A stretch of 8,202 bases of DNA from Nitrososphaerales archaeon TH1920 (GTDB lineage Archaea > Thermoproteota > Nitrososphaeria > Nitrososphaerales > Nitrososphaeraceae), in contig JAATVM010000112.1 of the NCBI GenBank assembly GCA_014523495.1, positions 1-8,202 on the forward strand, in the 5' to 3' direction. Numbering within the stretch: position 1 is the first letter of the stretch; each line of letters starts with the position of its first letter. A program made the translations under genes and the position numbers. Positions 1 to 5,667 of this stretch are shown piece after piece. The notes beneath the pieces are model-generated. The model was not told the origin of the DNA. It worked only from the letters and a program-made list of their open reading frames with translations, and did not search any database.

Positions 1-87
1 AGCACTTGCGTCATCTTCAGCACTTGCGTCATCTTCAGCACTTGCGTCATCTTCAGCACTTGCGTCATCTTCAGCACTTGCGTCATC
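1..87. repeat. 18-bp perfect tandem repeat, at least 4.8 copies
   Basis: The unit agcacttgcgtcatcttc is repeated four times without a mismatch (1-72), followed by 15 bases of a fifth copy (73-87). The array is cut by the window edge, so the real copy number is unknown. The period is a multiple of three and encodes EDDASA on the minus strand, so gain or loss of units keeps the frame. Perfect identity points to recent expansion. Confidence 0.95.
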
Positions 88-453
88 ACTCTCATCTCCA
101 ACTACGCTTACATCTACATTTTCAGTCTCATCATCACTCCCATCTCCGACTACGCTTACACCGACATTTTCAGTCTCATCTTCAGTGCCAGCGCTGTTAC
201 TTGTACTGGAACTTCCCTGTATGTAACCACTCTCTGCGAAGCAGTTTACTATTTGATCACCTGCAGGATAACTATTTGACCCAGCAGCGTCAGACAGACA
301 ATTCAGGAAATTTTCATAGTACTTGCTCCCTGATTCATCTTCTCCGTCACCGCTTTGTGCAAACACATGATTTGTCATAGGAGTTGACGATACAAAGATG
401 ATAGCTGCTGCAAGAAAAATGACAGCAATTGACATTCCCTTCTTCGTATTCAT
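1..453 (-). CDS. Secreted acidic protein with C-terminal tandem repeats (partial, C-terminus beyond window)
   Basis: Reading the minus strand from an ATG at 453 gives 151 codons without a stop to the window edge. The N-terminus (MNTKKG, then a hydrophobic stretch to about residue 23, then TNHVFAQS) is a classical signal peptide, probably cut after VFA near residue 32. The mature part is acidic and has only two cysteines (C53 and C70), which could form one disulfide. From about residue 90 come two copies of a 16-residue unit (DETENVxVSVVGDxSD), then a run of EDDASA hexapeptides that continues out of the window. The product is exported and presumably sits at the cell surface, where the Asp/Glu repeats could bind cations; that role is inference. 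The family is not recognised. The TATA box at 498-506 agrees with this start. The plus-strand reading of the same DNA (HLQHLR repeats) is only a shadow. Confidence 0.8.
   Translation of the reverse strand, partial: MNTKKGMSIAVIFLAAAIIFVSSTPMTNHVFAQSGDGEDESGSKYYENFLNCLSDAAGSNSYPAGDQIVNCFAESGYIQGSSSTSNSAGTEDETENVGVSVVGDGSDDETENVDVSVVGDESDDASAEDDASAEDDASAEDDASAEDDASA
91..186. repeat. 48-bp imperfect tandem repeat, two copies
   Basis: Positions 91-138 and 139-186 are two adjacent 48-base units with a few substitutions. They code on the minus strand for two 16-residue units around ENV[GD]VSVVGD. They lie directly beside the 18-bp array, so the same gene carries two generations of repeat expansion; the more diverged one is presumably older. 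Confidence 0.85.
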
Positions 454-791
454 TGTCGTTATCTTCTGAAATATAATACAATTAACTGTTGGCTCGATAT
501 TTTATAGCTAAATCTTCATACTATTTTTTAGGTAATCATTTATCAAAAGGATAGATATACTCTACATTTTCAATGTGAAATAGAGTGATTTTTCTCAATC
601 TGTCACAGTAAATAAATTGTCTCGTCCACCTAGATTCTTGATTTTCAATGCTTTCTTATGATAATAGATCTACTACAAATTTTTATTTTAACAATAACAA
701 CTTATAATAAATTTTTGGGTAAGTTAATTGAGGAGGATACTATTCAGCGTGCCATTCCTAACGAGGTTCTAGGTTGTTGCACCTATTCATT
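454..791. other. Intergenic region, 338 bp
   Basis: It separates two minus-strand genes. Apart from the TATA box at 498-506 I see no gene, tRNA or strong hairpin. A GAGGAGG stretch near 730-737 on the plus strand resembles a ribosome binding site but has no usable reading frame after it. An AT-rich ttataataaat near 701-711 could be a TATA box for either strand, without an assignable transcript. Confidence 0.6.
498..506 (-). promoter_or_regulatory. TATA box of the acidic repeat protein
   Basis: The minus strand reads TATAAAATA here, about 45-50 bases before the ATG at 453. A start site about 26 bases downstream would fall near 477, giving a leader of roughly 20 bases. No convincing Shine-Dalgarno sequence precedes the ATG. 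Confidence 0.6.
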
Positions 792-1784
792 TCACTGATT
801 TACACCGACTTGTTGTAAGTAGAACTGTTCCTTGTCGGTCTTTTCTGGTTTTACTCCTTCAATTTCCATCAAATTTTGCAATATCCCTTTGCCCCTATTT
901 ATCTTGCCATCTGGTAACCTTACAATACCGTTTATGAACCCACTGCTACCACATATCGGATTAAAAGATGTTTCTACATTTCCACCATATTTCAGTAAAG
1001 TTCTTTCGGGCAAACCATCAGGATTTAAGAAGAATCTTCCTTTCCTATAAATAATCCTTAAATCTTTAGTGGATCTCGGAGGTATTTCTTGTTCTCTTGT
1101 AAAGGTAAAAATCACTTTCAAGTTTTCAAGTTTTTTTGCAACATCTATCAACCAATTATAGTAAATCACATTCAATGAATCAATGGGGTGAGGTCCATCG
1201 TTGGTAATATACCTATTATTTGTATTGTCTGTAGATAATTTTGTGTTACTGTAGAAAAGTATAAGGTTAAATTCAGGGTCTTTCTTGTCTTCCATATACT
1301 GAATCAAACTTCTTGCAGATTGTGCCCCATTTGCACCAGACCAATATGCTACATTCTTCTCAATTCCAGCAGCTACTTTCCATAAGAAATGTTCTTTGCT
1401 CTGATTTAATTTTAGCCTGATCTTATCTCCCAGTTTAACCTGTTTATTAAAATACGCGGCAAAAGCATCCGGTTTTCCTGTAACAGGATTGATATAGCCA
1501 TATGGTTTCTCTTCTTTGATTGTAAGTTCAATAAAATCCCTTGTTGGTGACGACGCAATAGAATAGGCACGATTAACTAGATTCTCCTCAAGACCTCCTG
1601 ATGTCGTGGGTCTCTTCAGTAACGTACTTACAGTCACAAACTGGCCTATACTAAAATCAAATCTCTGTGACTTAGAAACTGGGAATAACTTGTACGTATA
1701 GGTATCATGAGTCTCCTTGAATTTCTCAGTTATCTGCCATTCATGCCCTTCTTGTGATTTTCTTGCAGAAAGCTCCTCTGGCAT
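792..1784 (-). CDS. Ferredoxin-NAD(P)H reductase-like flavoprotein oxidoreductase
   Basis: The 330-residue soluble protein has the two-domain plan of the ferredoxin reductase (FNR) superfamily. The FAD-binding beta barrel shows GQFV (47-50) and the flavin motif RAYSIASSP (72-80), which matches the canonical RxYSxxS. The nucleotide-binding domain starts near residue 143 and ends with CGSSGF (278-283), corresponding to the usual CGxxxM. Family members pass electrons between NAD(P)H and a ferredoxin or other acceptor through FAD. The pyridine-nucleotide loop is unusual: SGANGAQSARS (149-159) lacks the normal glycine/threonine-proline pattern. The C-terminus (QQVGVNQ) also lacks the terminal aromatic residue typical of plant-type FNR, so the electron partner is uncertain. 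There is no iron-sulfur domain. A TATA box at 1814-1821 fits the ATG at 1784. It is monocistronic, with no partner gene adjacent. Confidence 0.75.
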   Translation of the reverse strand: MPEELSARKSQEGHEWQITEKFKETHDTYTYKLFPVSKSQRFDFSIGQFVTVSTLLKRPTTSGGLEENLVNRAYSIASSPTRDFIELTIKEEKPYGYINPVTGKPDAFAAYFNKQVKLGDKIRLKLNQSKEHFLWKVAAGIEKNVAYWSGANGAQSARSLIQYMEDKKDPEFNLILFYSNTKLSTDNTNNRYITNDGPHPIDSLNVIYYNWLIDVAKKLENLKVIFTFTREQEIPPRSTKDLRIIYRKGRFFLNPDGLPERTLLKYGGNVETSFNPICGSSGFINGIVRLPDGKINRGKGILQNLMEIEGVKPEKTDKEQFYLQQVGVNQ

Positions 1785-2149
1785 TAGTTATCAGCAGTGT
1801 AATCCAAGCAATCATATAAAAAACATCCTTAACTTGATAAACTGGGATAAAAATCAAAGGACAAACGACATATCATATTTCATTTTGAATAGATTTTATA
1901 TACTATGTTTGTCACAAATTCATACAAAATTTAAATTGAGGAGATTTTTTGTTCTTTTTGATTTGACTCTCTTCACATTGAGCTGTTGAATTTCACGATT
2001 GTAAAGTCCTCCTATTACGAAATGGAGTTTAATTGAATATCTATCAAACTAAAAAGATTGGGTGGTGACCAAAATTGAATCTTCATTCGTTTATGACTAA
2101 CAAATTACATAATAGTCAAGATTAAGAAAGATGATATCAAATTAGTATT
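1785..2149. other. Divergent intergenic region, 365 bp
   Basis: It holds the minus-strand promoter of the flavoprotein gene and whatever promotes endonuclease V on the plus strand. A TATA-like ttttatata near 1891-1899 (plus) is followed within about 50 bases by T-rich sequence and no usable reading frame. GGTGGTGA near 2062-2069 resembles a ribosome binding site, but the frame after it is only about 16 codons. No RNA gene was recognised. Confidence 0.5.
1814..1821 (-). promoter_or_regulatory. TATA box of the flavoprotein gene
   Basis: The minus strand reads TTTTATAT, 30-37 bases before the ATG at 1784, so transcription should begin near 1792 with a leader under 10 bases. This is the usual archaeal arrangement and supports the chosen start. 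Confidence 0.55.
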
Positions 2150-2779
2150 GTGGAAAAAAAACCTTATTCTTGGGTATTTGATCTTCAAAAAGAAATTTCA
2201 ACTAAGATAATTACCTATGATACTTTTGATAAAATAGAAAATATTTGTGGTGTAGATGTATCTTACAAAAGTAACGTAGCATATTGTTCTGCAGTAATAA
2301 CTAATAGTACCTTTGACCTGATAGCTTCTGTTAACCGCAAATACCAAGTACAATATCCCTATATTGCAGGTTTGCTTTTCTTAAGAGAATCTGGACCTTT
2401 ACTAAATACTTTGAAATTACTAAAAAATGATTTTGGTTTTGATATTCTGCTTATTGATGGACACGGAATCTTGCATCCAAGGAAGTGTGGGTTAGCAAGT
2501 TATGTTGGTTATATGATTGATAAACCAACAATAGGAGTCGCTAAAAATCTTTTATGTGGTTCTGTACGGGAGGATCACTTTATTGAATATGACAGGTCAG
2601 TTTTGGGATACAGGATTAAAAAAGAGGGAAAAAAACCAATCTACGTAAGCGTTGGACATAAAATTAGTTTAACAAAAGCTATACAAATCGTTGAAAAAAT
2701 AACCAAAGAGGACGAAAGAATTCCAGAACCATTAAGAGTTGCAGACATCAATTCAAAAAACAATCTCAATTTTACATGA
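2150..2779 (+). CDS. nfi: Endonuclease V (deoxyinosine 3' endonuclease)
   Basis: Endonuclease V nicks DNA at the second phosphodiester bond 3' of deoxyinosine, the product of adenine deamination, and so starts repair. The 209-residue protein spans nearly the full family length (about 220). Visible family blocks are ICGVDVSY (32-39, first metal-binding Asp at D36), YPYIAGLLFLRE (69-80, ending in the catalytic-site E80), LLIDGHGILHPRKCGLASY (100-118, with D103), DKPTIGVAK (124-132), YVSVGHKIS (165-173) and a C-terminal RIPEPLRVAD. The wedge that opens DNA at the lesion, PYIP in the Thermotoga enzyme, is PYIA here. The start is GTG; an in-frame stop at 2132-2134 leaves no upstream ATG or TTG. 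It is monocistronic, diverging from the flavoprotein gene, and there is no repair partner beside it. Confidence 0.95.
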   Translation: MEKKPYSWVFDLQKEISTKIITYDTFDKIENICGVDVSYKSNVAYCSAVITNSTFDLIASVNRKYQVQYPYIAGLLFLRESGPLLNTLKLLKNDFGFDILLIDGHGILHPRKCGLASYVGYMIDKPTIGVAKNLLCGSVREDHFIEYDRSVLGYRIKKEGKKPIYVSVGHKISLTKAIQIVEKITKEDERIPEPLRVADINSKNNLNFT

Positions 2780-2830
2780 GACATTTGTCATATGCAACAA
2801 AATATCAACAAGGCTAGTATTTACCTCATA

Positions 2831-2839
2831 TTTTTATTA
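2831..2839 (+). promoter_or_regulatory. TATA box of the ChuX-like gene
   Basis: TTTTTATTA lies 24-32 bases before the ATG at 2863, so the transcript should begin almost at the start codon (leaderless). Its position downstream of the endonuclease V stop shows that the two genes are separate units. Confidence 0.55.
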
Positions 2840-2862
2840 AACCGTTGTAATAATATTTACAC

Positions 2863-3267
2863 ATGTCTTATAACTTGATCAAAGAATTGATTTCTGATAT
2901 ATTGAATCTAGATGATATTATGTTTTCGGTGAATAGCGGAAGTGGGATCTGTGAAGTGAAGACTGAAAAAGGTTTACCAATTAGAGTAACTGATAAATGG
3001 ATCACTATCGGCCATGAAGATAAATCATGGCATATACATTTGAATCTTGAGCTCGTAACGACTGCAAAATTTGTAATAGAAACTAGACAGAACGGGATGA
3101 ATGGTTATAGTATCAGATTCTTCGATTCAAAAGGGAATATTGCATTGCGCGCAAATTTTGTAAAGATGTATGATGATAGTGGAAATCTAATATCAGCAAA
3201 GTCAATGAAATATGATGAAATATTTAGAAAATATGGAAAAAAGGAAGTCATATCATTTACCCCTTAA
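2863..3267 (+). CDS. Small protein resembling the HemS/ChuX haem-binding fold
   Basis: The 134-residue protein is soluble, with no signal peptide or membrane segment. An N-terminal helix (residues 3-20) is followed by beta-rich sequence with the pattern SWHIHLNLELVTTAKFVIE (55-73) and then IRFFDSKGNIALRANFVKMY (84-103). Alternating strands with a phenylalanine-aspartate-x-x-glycine turn resemble the half-repeat of HemS/ChuX/HutX proteins, which bind haem or related tetrapyrroles. This is pattern resemblance, not a firm match. H51, H57 and H59 are candidate ligands if haem is bound. No haem-transport or haem-oxygenase gene lies nearby, so a role in haem use has no support from context. The nearby TATA box favours the ATG start, and oligo-T at 3331-3336 follows the gene. 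Otherwise it is a conserved hypothetical protein. Confidence 0.7.
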   Translation: MSYNLIKELISDILNLDDIMFSVNSGSGICEVKTEKGLPIRVTDKWITIGHEDKSWHIHLNLELVTTAKFVIETRQNGMNGYSIRFFDSKGNIALRANFVKMYDDSGNLISAKSMKYDEIFRKYGKKEVISFTP

Positions 3268-3329
3268 TTTTACTCTTAATAATATTAAAATAGAAAAGAT
3301 AATTTGGAAAATGAGGAGTTTGATTTCAT

Positions 3330-3336
3330 CTTTTTT
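3330..3336 (+). terminator. Oligo-T terminator after the ChuX-like gene
   Basis: Six consecutive T (ctttttt) occur on the plus strand about 65 bases after the stop codon. Oligo-T stretches are the known intrinsic termination signal of archaeal RNA polymerase. It faces a matching run on the other strand at 3371-3377. Confidence 0.5.
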
Positions 3337-3370
3337 AATTTATTCAACTTAATTAAGATAGTAAAGAGTG

Positions 3371-3377
3371 AAAAAAA
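3371..3377 (-). terminator. Oligo-T terminator of the convergent zinc-motif gene
   Basis: Seven A on the plus strand are seven T on the minus strand, about 60 bases past the stop of the minus-strand gene at 3439. Together with 3330-3336 this gives each convergent transcript its own stop signal. Confidence 0.5.
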
Positions 3378-3438
3378 GTTAAGAGATCATCAATACAATT
3401 ACAAAGCTTGAATATTATTTCAATGAATAGACTTGACA

Positions 3439-3861
3439 CTACCTGTTATTATAATTAGTAACAGCAGTTAAATCCCAAAAGTTTCTGACTTTGGAAGAAA
3501 ACTCAAATGATTTATTATCTTTATTCAAATATATTTTGTAACCAATAGGATGTTGGTTAGCTGACTTGTTAGTATGACCATTAAATGTGGCTTGCTCTGA
3601 TGATTTTTTTTCTATAAATGCAAAGTCTTTTTCACAGTCTACATTAAGACTATTAGATTGATCATTAAAAAAATTATTCTTTATGTATTCTAACACATCG
3701 TGCCAAGTGTAAGCTTTGATTCTACCTATCAAGGTATTCTTGTTTGACATCCTATTGCTGTAATAGCTATAGATATCAAAATATTCAGCTGTTTTGGTAC
3801 AATTGTTACAATAAAAATTCTTTCCCTTTTTAGTACAATTATCACATTGTTTAGTAATCAT
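3439..3861 (-). CDS. Hypothetical protein with N-terminal CxxC-x8-CxxC zinc motif
   Basis: The 140-residue protein is not recognised. Cysteines 6, 9, 18 and 21 form CDNC...CNNC with eight residues between the pairs, a compact zinc-knuckle or ribbon arrangement that most likely holds one zinc ion. The remainder is Asn/Lys/Ser-rich. It has an aromatic segment (YFDIYSYYSNR, 27-37), a likely helix around YTWHDVLEYIKNNFF (51-65) and a C-terminal part resembling beta strands (IGYKIYL, FEFSSKV). There is no signal peptide or membrane helix, so it should be cytoplasmic. Such small zinc proteins in archaea often bind nucleic acid or other proteins, but nothing here decides which. The ATG at 3861 lies about 27 bases from the centre of a TATA box. 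It diverges from a second Cys-rich gene at 3993, which may share control. Confidence 0.7.
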   Translation of the reverse strand: MITKQCDNCTKKGKNFYCNNCTKTAEYFDIYSYYSNRMSNKNTLIGRIKAYTWHDVLEYIKNNFFNDQSNSLNVDCEKDFAFIEKKSSEQATFNGHTNKSANQHPIGYKIYLNKDNKSFEFSSKVRNFWDLTAVTNYNNR

Positions 3862-3883
3862 TTGCGTACTATTGATTTATGTG

Positions 3884-3891
3884 TTATAAAT
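3884..3891 (-). promoter_or_regulatory. TATA box of the zinc-motif gene
   Basis: The minus strand reads ATTTATAA, centred about 27 bases before the ATG at 3861, predicting a leaderless transcript. It lies in the 131-bp region shared with the divergent gene at 3993. Confidence 0.65.
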
Positions 3892-3992
3892 ATGACTACT
3901 ATTATTTTCTTATTTTCTTTTAGGATTAAATTCACCTTAGCTTTGTACTTGAGAGCCACAAATCGAATCCTGATTTATGTTCAAACATTTTT

Positions 3993-4493
3993 TTGAAGTA
4001 TATCGCAAAAATATCAAAGATACATTTTTTTACAAGATACTTGAAAAAAGCATGTTTGCAATTTAGGAAACCTCAGTTTTGTACTCTGTGCAATAAAGAT
4101 CTTAAATTTAAATATAAACCAGATAAATCTTGGAATATTACTGGTTATCTTTGTAGCGACTGTCATATGAAAACAACAAAGGACTTTGTAATTAAACAAA
4201 AAGAAGAAAAAGAAAAAATCAAAAAGAAACAAAATCAGTGCTTCATTTGTAATAATAATATTGACCCAGAGAAAAAAAAGAAACCTAGATGGCAGTGGAA
4301 TATGGACAGTGATATTTTTTTATGTGAAAAATGCTATGATCAAAAAGAATTGGCGTATCAAACAAAAATAAATTTTTGTGTTCACTGTGGAAAAAAAATC
4401 GGTTTCGTAAGGTATAACCCAAAACCCCAATGGAAAATTGATGGCCAATTATGTAGACAGTGTTGGGACACAATAAATGTATCACAAAATTGA
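3993..4493 (+). CDS. Hypothetical protein with three tandem CxxC...CxxC zinc modules
   Basis: The 166-residue, strongly basic protein consists mainly of three copies of one module: residues 30-57, 83-114 and 129-157. Each starts with CxxC, runs 20-24 residues through a Trp-centred segment (SWNITGYLC, WQWNMDSDIFLC, QWKIDGQLC) and ends with CxxC. Each should bind one zinc ion. A Lys/Glu-rich, probably helical linker (64-80) joins modules 1 and 2. No known family was recognised. Basic charge and multiple zinc modules would suit binding to nucleic acid, but that is inference. The TTG start at 3993 is uncertain: no in-frame ATG exists before module 1, and an ATG at 3977 is out of frame by one base across a run of seven T. 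A hairpin plus seven T at 4554-4574 ends the transcript. Confidence 0.75.
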   Translation: MKYIAKISKIHFFTRYLKKACLQFRKPQFCTLCNKDLKFKYKPDKSWNITGYLCSDCHMKTTKDFVIKQKEEKEKIKKKQNQCFICNNNIDPEKKKKPRWQWNMDSDIFLCEKCYDQKELAYQTKINFCVHCGKKIGFVRYNPKPQWKIDGQLCRQCWDTINVSQN

Positions 4494-4539
4494 ATCATTG
4501 TGATTTCATTTTTAAAATAACAGAATAAAAAATATACTA

Positions 4540-4553
4540 GGTTTAATTAAACC
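4540..4553. repeat. Perfect 14-bp palindrome before the DsbA promoter
   Basis: GGTTTAATTAAACC equals its own reverse complement. It lies 47 bases after the stop of the triple-zinc gene and about 30 bases upstream of the TATA box of the DsbA-like gene. It could be an operator for a dimeric regulator or simply part of the terminator region that begins one base later. Confidence 0.7.
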
Positions 4554-4574
4554 ATCTAAAAGTTAGATTTTTTT
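4554..4574 (+). terminator. Hairpin plus seven-T terminator
   Basis: ATCTAA (4554-4559), a three-base loop and TTAGAT (4563-4568) form a perfect six-pair stem, followed at once by T-rich sequence (seven T at 4568-4574). It ends transcription from the triple-zinc gene just before the next promoter. Confidence 0.7.
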
Positions 4575-4581
4575 ACCATGG

Positions 4582-4588
4582 TTTTTAT
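4582..4588 (+). promoter_or_regulatory. TATA box of the DsbA-like gene
   Basis: TTTTTAT lies about 28 bases before the TTG at 4613, so transcription should begin close to that codon. The ATGs at 4578 and 4587 are in another frame that stops at 4614-4616, which supports TTG as the real start. Confidence 0.5.
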
Positions 4589-4612
4589 GCTACTAAAACG
4601 AAAAATATCATA

Positions 4613-5359
4613 TTGAAACGGAAGGTCAAAAAATCGGGTTCTAAGAAATTTAAGAAAAAATCCTTAATGTGGGCAATTATATTTGGTGTAGTACTAGTTG
4701 CAGGTTCGATAACGGCATTTGCGACAATGGGGAAAAACAATACCCCTAAAAATCCCGAAAGTCCTGAGCAGCTTATTAGCATGCTTCTTCAGCCTATAGA
4801 TCAAAATGCATCAGCGTTGGGAACAAACAAAAGCAAAATAACTTTAATAGAATTTGGTGATTATCAATGCCAATATTGTGCAAGATTTCATAGGGAAACC
4901 AAAGATCAAATCGTTAATAATTTTGTCAACACGGGTATGATTAATTTTATGTTTAAAGACTTTGTCATAAATGATAGACCATCAGATAAGTTATCAACAC
5001 TTGCTGCCATTGGGTCTTATTGTGCTGCGGAGCAAGGAAAATACTGGCCGTATCATGATGAAGTATATACAAACTCAAAAGGAGAAAACACTGACTGGGT
5101 TTCGAAAAATAGTTTAACGCAATTTGCAGTTTATGCGGGGGTTACTGATGTAAACAAATTTTCAGCATGTCTTGATTCCAAAAAATATGAAAATTTAGTA
5201 GTTACAAATGACAATTTGGCACGGAGTATTGGTTTAACTAGTACCCCAACATTTATTCTGATTGCTGAGGGAAAAACTCCTCTGAAAATAGAGGGCGCCC
5301 AGCCTTACTCTGTATTTGAAGGTGCAATAAAACAAGTCCTAACACAGATTCCTAGTTGA
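4613..5359 (+). CDS. Membrane-anchored DsbA-family thiol-disulfide oxidoreductase
   Basis: The 248-residue protein has a lysine/arginine-rich N-terminus, one hydrophobic helix (about 19-38) that anchors it, and an outward-facing thioredoxin-fold domain with the DsbA helical insertion. The active site is CQYC (86-89) in the context LIEFGDYQCQYC; the partner cis-proline loop is TPTF (211-214). This is the Thioredoxin_4/DsbA-like group, which makes or reshuffles disulfide bonds in exported proteins. Two further cysteines, C137 (GSYCAAEQGKYW) and C186 (KFSACLD), sit where many relatives carry a second cysteine pair. There is no DsbB or VKOR partner in the window. The TTG start is chosen because it keeps the basic anchor N-terminus and lies 28 bases from the TATA box; the next in-frame ATG (residue 19) would remove that basic region. 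Six T at 5399-5404 follow the gene. Confidence 0.9.
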   Translation: MKRKVKKSGSKKFKKKSLMWAIIFGVVLVAGSITAFATMGKNNTPKNPESPEQLISMLLQPIDQNASALGTNKSKITLIEFGDYQCQYCARFHRETKDQIVNNFVNTGMINFMFKDFVINDRPSDKLSTLAAIGSYCAAEQGKYWPYHDEVYTNSKGENTDWVSKNSLTQFAVYAGVTDVNKFSACLDSKKYENLVVTNDNLARSIGLTSTPTFILIAEGKTPLKIEGAQPYSVFEGAIKQVLTQIPS

Positions 5360-5398
5360 GTATCATTAAACTATTTACATTTCAATATCCTAGGATTG

Positions 5399-5404
5399 GT
5401 TTTT
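5399..5404 (+). terminator. Oligo-T terminator after the DsbA-like gene
   Basis: Six T occur 40 bases after the stop codon, just after the self-complementary ATCCTAGGAT (5386-5395). It fits an archaeal oligo-T stop signal; the palindrome has no loop and may be coincidental. Confidence 0.45.
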
Positions 5405-5610
5405 GATTTACCCACCACTAGATTCATTGCAGCAGTTCCAATTATGTGAAATTTTATTTAATTATTTCATTTTCATCATCAAGAAGCAAGAAGATTACTT
5501 AATCTTGGGATCAAAAATAGTGAAAAAATTTACAATAGAAACCATTTATATTTCCATAATTATCAAAACAATTAAAATCTATCTGGTATGAGTGTCCAAT
5601 CACGATCGAA

Positions 5611-5619
5611 TTTTATAAT
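5611..5619 (+). promoter_or_regulatory. TATA box of the permease gene
   Basis: TTTTATAAT predicts a transcription start near 5640 and a leader of about 28 bases before the ATG at 5668. A GAGGAG at 5637-5642 is too far from the ATG to be an ordinary ribosome binding site. An in-frame stop at 5644-5646 rules out a longer protein. Confidence 0.6.
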
Positions 5620-5667
5620 GAATGGAGTTTTACACGAGAGGAGTAATTAATAGAAAGGTTTTCTGAG

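Larger units (their letters stand above)
5360..5667 (+). other. Intergenic region, 308 bp
   Basis: It contains the terminator of the DsbA-like gene and the promoter of the permease gene. A 62-codon frame from a TTG at 5403 is low-complexity and Ile/Lys-rich, with no promoter, and I do not accept it as a gene. A small perfect stem (AAGATT, four-base loop, AATCTT; 5491-5506) is present without a T-run. Nothing else was recognised. Confidence 0.5.

Noticed and set aside
6..380. Plus-strand frame with HLQHLR repeats
   Set aside because: It is the complement of the repeat array in the minus-strand secreted gene, which has a signal peptide and a TATA box.
730..775. GAGGAGG followed by a GTG codon
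   Set aside because: The frame stops within eight codons.
1717..1989. 90-codon plus-strand frame overlapping the flavoprotein start
   Set aside because: It overlaps the N-terminus of a clear gene and its promoter, and its composition is that of translated AT-rich spacer.
2060..2125. GGTGGTGA ribosome-binding-like site followed by a TTG frame
   Set aside because: The frame ends after about 16 codons and has no promoter or recognisable content.
3945..3975. tRNA-like TCGAATCC sequence
   Set aside because: The flanking bases do not form a T-stem and no anticodon arm or acceptor stem was found.
5403..5591. 62-codon plus-strand frame starting with TTG
   Set aside because: Ile/Lys-rich low-complexity translation of AT-rich DNA, directly after an oligo-T terminator and without a TATA box at the right distance.
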